Source of the DNA: Leptolyngbya sp. FACHB-8
Lineage (GTDB): Bacteria > Cyanobacteriota > Cyanobacteriia > Elainellales > Elainellaceae
Direction: 5' to 3'
DNA length: 64,000 nucleotides
Assembly: GCF_014695575.1 (NCBI RefSeq)
Contig: NZ_JACJOO010000055.1
Span: forward strand, 1 to 64,000
The notes below the pieces were generated by a model. That model saw only the letters and a list, made by a program, of their open reading frames with translations. It searched no databases and was not told the DNA's origin. Within the stretch, counting starts at the first letter, position 1. The number at the start of each line of letters is the position of its first letter. Made by a program: the position numbers and the translations under genes. Of the stretch, positions 60,069 to 64,000 are shown piece by piece.

Positions 60069-61580
60069 TTAATCCGCAACAGCCGATTCCTGTGGAGCCG
60101 CCACCGATCGCACCACCAATGCCGTCGTCAACGCATCCACCACCCGCGCCGCCGGGAAAATCTCCATCTGCAACCCCGGAATATTCGCCTGCCCCGCCGG
60201 TACGATCGCCCGCTTAAACCCCAGCTTCATTGCCTCCCGCAACCGCAACTCCAGCTGAGACACTGGCCGCACCTGTCCTCCCAACCCAACCTCACCAATA
60301 ATGACGGTTTCTGGGTCAACAATGCGATCGCGAAAACTAGCGGCTACGGCGATCGCCACTCCCAAATCCGCTGCCGGTTCCCCTACACTAATTCCCCCTG
60401 ACGACGACACATAGGCATCCAACTTTGACAGGGGAATCCCCACCCGCTTCTCCAACACCGCTAGAATTTGCAGAAAGCGGTTGTACTCAATCCCCGTTGT
60501 AGAACGCCGAGGCGAGGGATAACTGGTGGGACTCACCAACGCCTGCAACTCCACCAGAAGAGGCCGTGTGCCCTCGCAAGCAACAATGGTAGCCGTACCG
60601 GGAGTTTCCTCATCCCGCGTCCCCAAGAACAACGCTGAGGGGTTCAAAACCTCTGCCAAACCCCGATTTACCATCTCGAATACTCCCAATTCCTGGGTGG
60701 CACCAAAGCGGTTTTTGACCGAGCGGAGAAGACGATGACTGGCGAAGCGATCGCCCTCAAAATACAGCACCGTATCCACGAGGTGTTCGAGCACTTTGGG
60801 ACCGGCGATCGCCCCTTCCTTCGTCACATGCCCCACAATAAACAGCGAAATATGATTCCGCTTTGCCAACTGCATCAGTGCTGACGTACACTCCCGTACC
60901 TGCGCCACCGACCCCGGTGCCGAGGTTAACTGAGCGAAGTACAACGCCTGAATACTGTCGATGACTGCCACTTGAGGTCGAAGCGCCTCCAACTCCGCCA
61001 AAATCGTGTCTAGATCGGTTTCTGGCAACAAGTAAAGCTGAGAATCGGACTGTACTTCATCTGTCTTTTCATTCGGCTCCTCGGCTCGCCTGCTCTTCGG
61101 CTCCTCGGCTCCCACACCAACTCCCAACCGCTGAGCTCGCAGTTTCACCTGCTGACCGGACTCTTCTGCACAGACATAAAGGACTTGGTAGCTCTGGGCT
61201 AGGCGATTTGCCGCCTGAAGCAAGAGAGTCGATTTTCCAATACCCGGATCGCCACCAATCAAAACGAGAGAACCAGGAACAATCCCGCCACCGAGAACGC
61301 GATCGAGTTCGCCATAGCCTGAAGAAAGGCGAATTTGGGGATGGTCGGTGATTTGGTTGAGGGTGAGAGAGGCTAGGGGTTGCGATTGCCCTACGACCCC
61401 CACCGCGCCCCCACGTCCGGGCCGTACTGCTGTTCCCTTCCGAGTCGTACTTGCTGTTGTCGCAGGAGCAGCCTGTTCAATTAAGGTATTCCAGCTGCCG
61501 CAGAAGGAGCAACGACCGAAGTATTGGGCTGATGTTGCTCCACATTCATTACAAACGTAAACCGAGCGGGATTTTGGCAT
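60069..61580 (-). CDS. radA: DNA repair protein RadA
   Basis: 503 residues. RadA/Sms processes recombination intermediates by branch migration. A CxxC...CxxC zinc finger (CNECGATSAQYFGRCSFCG) at the N-terminus, Walker A GGDPGIGKSTLL, the RadA signature KNRFGATQELGVFEM and a C-terminal Lon-like domain (LDAYVSSSGGISVGEPAADLGVAIA) are present. A low-complexity insert of about 25 residues (EEPKSRRAEEPNEKTDEV) after LGVGVGA is not part of the core fold. Divergent from rpaB. Confidence 0.96.
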   Translation of the reverse strand: MPKSRSVYVCNECGATSAQYFGRCSFCGSWNTLIEQAAPATTASTTRKGTAVRPGRGGAVGVVGQSQPLASLTLNQITDHPQIRLSSGYGELDRVLGGGIVPGSLVLIGGDPGIGKSTLLLQAANRLAQSYQVLYVCAEESGQQVKLRAQRLGVGVGAEEPKSRRAEEPNEKTDEVQSDSQLYLLPETDLDTILAELEALRPQVAVIDSIQALYFAQLTSAPGSVAQVRECTSALMQLAKRNHISLFIVGHVTKEGAIAGPKVLEHLVDTVLYFEGDRFASHRLLRSVKNRFGATQELGVFEMVNRGLAEVLNPSALFLGTRDEETPGTATIVACEGTRPLLVELQALVSPTSYPSPRRSTTGIEYNRFLQILAVLEKRVGIPLSKLDAYVSSSGGISVGEPAADLGVAIAVAASFRDRIVDPETVIIGEVGLGGQVRPVSQLELRLREAMKLGFKRAIVPAGQANIPGLQMEIFPAARVVDALTTALVVRSVAAPQESAVAD

Positions 61581-61828
61581 AGATTAAAACGAAAGATGTC
61601 AGGGGCTATGAAGGGGATCAACGCAAATTGGTTGACAATACTTAATCAAAACAACCAGAACAAAACTTATTGCAGCCGCTAAACTTTGTACAAATATTAA
61701 AAAAGGCTGAAATGTATGGTTCACCACATTTTCGACAATCTATGAAAAGTCAATTAAGCTACTATCTTTAGTGAAAGGGTGAAAGAAATTAACATCCAAA
61801 AGATTCGTTTCAAGGAGTGTTGAGTAAA

Positions 61829-62569
61829 TTGGAGAACCACAAAGAAAAAATTCTGGTAGTCGATGACGAAGCCAGCATCCGTCGTATCCTTGAAACCCGT
61901 CTCTCCATGATTGGATACGACGTTGTCACCGCCGCCGATGGGGAAGAAGCGCTGGATACCTTCCGGCACGCTGACCCCGATCTCGTTGTGCTCGATGTGA
62001 TGATGCCAAAGCTAGACGGGTACGGGGTTTGTCAAGAGCTGCGTAAAGAATCTGACGTCCCTATTATTATGTTAACGGCCTTAGGAGACGTTGCCGACCG
62101 GATCACCGGCCTTGAATTAGGGGCCGATGACTATGTCGTCAAGCCTTTCTCCCCAAAAGAACTGGAAGCCCGCATCCGCTCCGTTCTGCGCCGCGTCGAA
62201 AAGACGGGTACCACGGGTATTCCCAGCTCTGGCGTTATCCAGATCAATACAATTCGTATCGATACTAACAAGCGTCAAGTTTACAAAGGTGACGAGCGCA
62301 TTCGGCTCACAGGTATGGAATTTAGCCTGCTAGAACTGCTAGTTGGTAAGTCCGGCGAGCCCTTCTCCCGCTCCGAAATCCTCCAGGAAGTTTGGGGCTA
62401 CACTCCTGAGCGTCATGTAGATACCCGAGTCGTGGATGTACACATCTCCCGTCTGCGGGCCAAGCTGGAGGATGACCCCAGCAACCCTGAACTAATCTTG
62501 ACAGCCCGTGGTACTGGCTATCTCTTCCAGCGAATTGTCCCACCTGGGGAAGAAAAAGTACTTGGATGA
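61829..62569 (+). CDS. rpaB: Response regulator RpaB
   Basis: 246 residues from the TTG at 61829, which yields MENHKEKILVVDDE, the conserved start of RpaB; AAGGAG lies 11 nt upstream. Asp56 is the phospho-acceptor and Lys106 the conserved receiver lysine. The OmpR-type DNA-binding domain includes RHVDTRVVDVHISRLRAKLE. RpaB binds HLR1 sites and controls high-light and photosystem genes, partnered with the kinase Hik33/NblS (not in this window). A GTG at 61817 would give four extra residues. Confidence 0.95.
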   Translation: MENHKEKILVVDDEASIRRILETRLSMIGYDVVTAADGEEALDTFRHADPDLVVLDVMMPKLDGYGVCQELRKESDVPIIMLTALGDVADRITGLELGADDYVVKPFSPKELEARIRSVLRRVEKTGTTGIPSSGVIQINTIRIDTNKRQVYKGDERIRLTGMEFSLLELLVGKSGEPFSRSEILQEVWGYTPERHVDTRVVDVHISRLRAKLEDDPSNPELILTARGTGYLFQRIVPPGEEKVLG

Positions 62570-62646
62570 GCGATTTCTTCCTTCAAAGCCGTTAGGGGAG
62601 ATCGTCCATCTGATAGAATTTTTGAGGTTTCTATCACTTCGAGCGA

Positions 62647-63717
62647 ATGGGTTTAACTCGAGCACGGATCGCCGTTGATGCGATGGGCGGAGACTATGCC
62701 CCTTCAGAGATTGTCGCTGGGGCACTGAGGGCACAGGAAGAATTGGATGCCGACGTTCTGCTAGTCGGAGACCCTCAGCAGGTCAAAGCATCCCTGGAGC
62801 AACACAATGCTTCAGCAAATATGGAAATTATTCCGGCAGAGGGCGTCATCGAGATGCACGAGGAACCGCTTACTGGTATCCGTCGTAAGCCTCGTGCCTC
62901 CATTAATGTCGCAATGGATTTGGTGAAGCAGGGGCAAGCTGATGCGGTCGTGTCAGCGGGGCACTCTGGAGCAGCGATGGCTTCTGCTCTACTGCGCCTG
63001 GGGCGTCTACCAGGCATCGATCGCCCTGCTATTGGAGCGGTACTACCGACGATGGTTTCCAAGCCCGTGTTGGTGCTGGATGTTGGGGCCAACGTTGACT
63101 GCCGACCTAAGTTTCTAGAGCAATTTGCCCTGATGGGTCAGGTGTATTCCAAGTATGTGCTGGGTACTGCCGAGCCAAAGGTTGGCCTGATCAATATTGG
63201 GGAGGAATCCACCAAGGGAAATGATTTGGCCGTCCGAGCTCATCAGATGCTGCAAGACAACCCCCGTATCTCCTTCGTTGGAAATGCTGAAGGCCGAGAT
63301 GTTCTGTCGGGGCATTTCGATGTGGTGGTCTGTGATGGCTTTGTCGGGAATGTGTTGCTGAAGTTCGCTGAAGCCATTGGTGAGGTGATGCTTCAAACCA
63401 TTCGGGAGGAGCTGCCTCAGGGCCTCAATGGGAAACTTGGAACCATGCTGCTCAAGCCAAACCTGCGTCGCATTAAACAACGCATTGACCATGCCGAGCA
63501 TGGCGGTGGCTTGTTACTTGGGGTCGCTGGGGTTTGTATTATTAGCCATGGCAGCTCCCAGGCTCCCTCCATTTTCAATGCTATCCGTATGGCAAAGGAA
63601 GCGGTTGATCACCGTGTCCTGGAGCGGATTCGTGCCCAATTTGAACAATCTGAATCAGTAGCGGCTGAGGGCCAAGCTCTCTCCCGGAGCACTGATCAAC
63701 CAGAGGTTAACGAGTAA
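62647..63717 (+). CDS. plsX: Phosphate acyltransferase PlsX
   Basis: 356 residues. PlsX converts acyl-ACP and phosphate to acyl-phosphate for phospholipid synthesis. RIAVDAMGGDYAP at the N-terminus, VSAGHSGAAMASALLRLGRLPGIDRPAIG and VVCDGFVGNVLLKFAEA are family motifs. Its stop codon overlaps the fabH start (TAATG). Confidence 0.96.
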   Translation: MGLTRARIAVDAMGGDYAPSEIVAGALRAQEELDADVLLVGDPQQVKASLEQHNASANMEIIPAEGVIEMHEEPLTGIRRKPRASINVAMDLVKQGQADAVVSAGHSGAAMASALLRLGRLPGIDRPAIGAVLPTMVSKPVLVLDVGANVDCRPKFLEQFALMGQVYSKYVLGTAEPKVGLINIGEESTKGNDLAVRAHQMLQDNPRISFVGNAEGRDVLSGHFDVVVCDGFVGNVLLKFAEAIGEVMLQTIREELPQGLNGKLGTMLLKPNLRRIKQRIDHAEHGGGLLLGVAGVCIISHGSSQAPSIFNAIRMAKEAVDHRVLERIRAQFEQSESVAAEGQALSRSTDQPEVNE

Positions 63718-64000
63718 TGCTGGAACGGTTCGGTGCAGGGGTAATGGTCACAGGATGTGGTTCCAGTGCCCCCGCTACAGTTTTGGATAACGACGCCCTT
63801 AGCCGGGTCGTAGAGACCTCTGACGAGTGGATCTCAAGCCGCACAGGCATCCGCCGACGGCGTATTGCTGGCCCTGAGGATTCGCTGCGATCGCTTGCTG
63901 CTACCGCAGGTCGCCAAGCCCTCGAAATGGCTGGGGTTGCTCCAGAATCTCTGGATCTGATTCTATTAGCGACCTCTACACCGGATGACCTGTTTGGCAC
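63717..64000 (+). CDS. fabH: 3-oxoacyl-ACP synthase III, 5' part
   Basis: The first 94 codons are in the window. GAGVMVTGCGSSAPATVLDND and VETSDEWISSRTGIRRRRI are typical of FabH N-termini, which condense acetyl-CoA with malonyl-ACP to start fatty acid synthesis. The catalytic Cys lies beyond the window. The ATG overlaps the plsX stop by 1 nt, so the two are co-translated. Confidence 0.95.
   Translation, partial: MLERFGAGVMVTGCGSSAPATVLDNDALSRVVETSDEWISSRTGIRRRRIAGPEDSLRSLAATAGRQALEMAGVAPESLDLILLATSTPDDLFG

Noticed and set aside
1-64000. CRISPR arrays
   Set aside because: The many repeats are single palindromic units at gene ends. No regular spacing of identical direct repeats with unique spacers is present, and no cas gene is seen.
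1-64000. Insertion sequence with transposase, or a RAYT gene that could move the hairpin units
   Set aside because: No transposase-like protein is encoded in this window, so any mobilising enzyme must lie elsewhere.

Overview
The window is a stretch of cyanobacterial chromosome. The evidence is the very frequent HIP1 octamer GCGATCGC, oxygenic-photosynthesis genes (petM, a CyanoP/PsbP lipoprotein, a Ycf39-like protein), the rpaB-plsX-fabH order, cofG and several small cyanobacterial families (DUF4327, DUF1823, DUF4359). I cannot name the genus. Genes are mostly housekeeping or envelope-related, on both strands, and spaced by unusually hairpin-rich intergenic DNA. I see no prophage, CRISPR array, rRNA operon or transposase.

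Layout: 0.5-6.3 kb holds a glycosyltransferase and two sensor histidine kinases. 6.6-19.9 kb holds lnt, a DUF4359 protein, tRNA-His(GUG), a ycf39-like gene, petM, pdxA, small cyanobacterial proteins, a Ca2+/cation antiporter, cofG, a membrane-anchored FAD oxidoreductase and a peptidoglycan-binding SH3 protein. 20.8-23.7 kb is an ECF-type cobalt/nickel importer (cbiM, PDGLE protein, cbiQ, cbiO). 25.4-38.4 kb is a glycan cluster: three glycosyltransferases, two left-handed beta-helix acyltransferases, the complete dTDP-L-rhamnose pathway (rfbC, rfbD, rfbA, rfbB) and a secreted protein with Asp-rich 13-residue repeats. 38.4-51.9 kb carries DUF1823, an OppC-type permease, a caspase-fold pseudoenzyme, rpmF, a sulfite-oxidase-like protein, CyanoP, a Ser/Thr kinase, maf, secA and a b561-like membrane protein. 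52.6-64 kb carries a CDP-glucose 4,6-dehydratase, an OmpR-type two-component system beside a diheme cytochrome c, a GNAT acetyltransferase, a GH19 chitinase-like protein, radA, rpaB, plsX and the start of fabH.

The most striking content is between the genes. The intergenic regions are loaded with palindromic DNA units that fall into several families with fixed lengths. The best case, called family A here, is a 122-bp unit with terminal inverted repeats (ACCTSAGTTCGGG.../...CCCGAACTGASGT) enclosing two long hairpins. Six full-length copies are exactly 122 bp. Several copies sit between exact 6-8 bp direct repeats of the target, one copy is inserted inside another copy with a GGATTA duplication, and one supplies the last base of a gene's stop codon. 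A second family (D, 132 bp) has an exact 9-bp duplication, and one D copy has landed inside a family A copy. Families B (89 bp, three copies), C (about 106 bp, three copies), E (101 bp, two copies), F (about 107 bp, three copies) and H (61-66 bp, two copies) also recur. They look like non-autonomous mobile hairpin units, moved by a transposase encoded elsewhere, that insert preferentially in intergenic and terminator DNA. The family letters are mine; I do not recognise them as named elements.

How the genes work together: the 25-38 kb cluster would make and transfer rhamnose-containing glycan, and the CDP-glucose dehydratase at 52.6 kb could supply a further deoxysugar. The ECF importer would supply Co or Ni. 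The RadA, SecA, PlsX/FabH, L32 and Maf genes are core functions, and RpaB is the high-light/redox response regulator typical of cyanobacteria.
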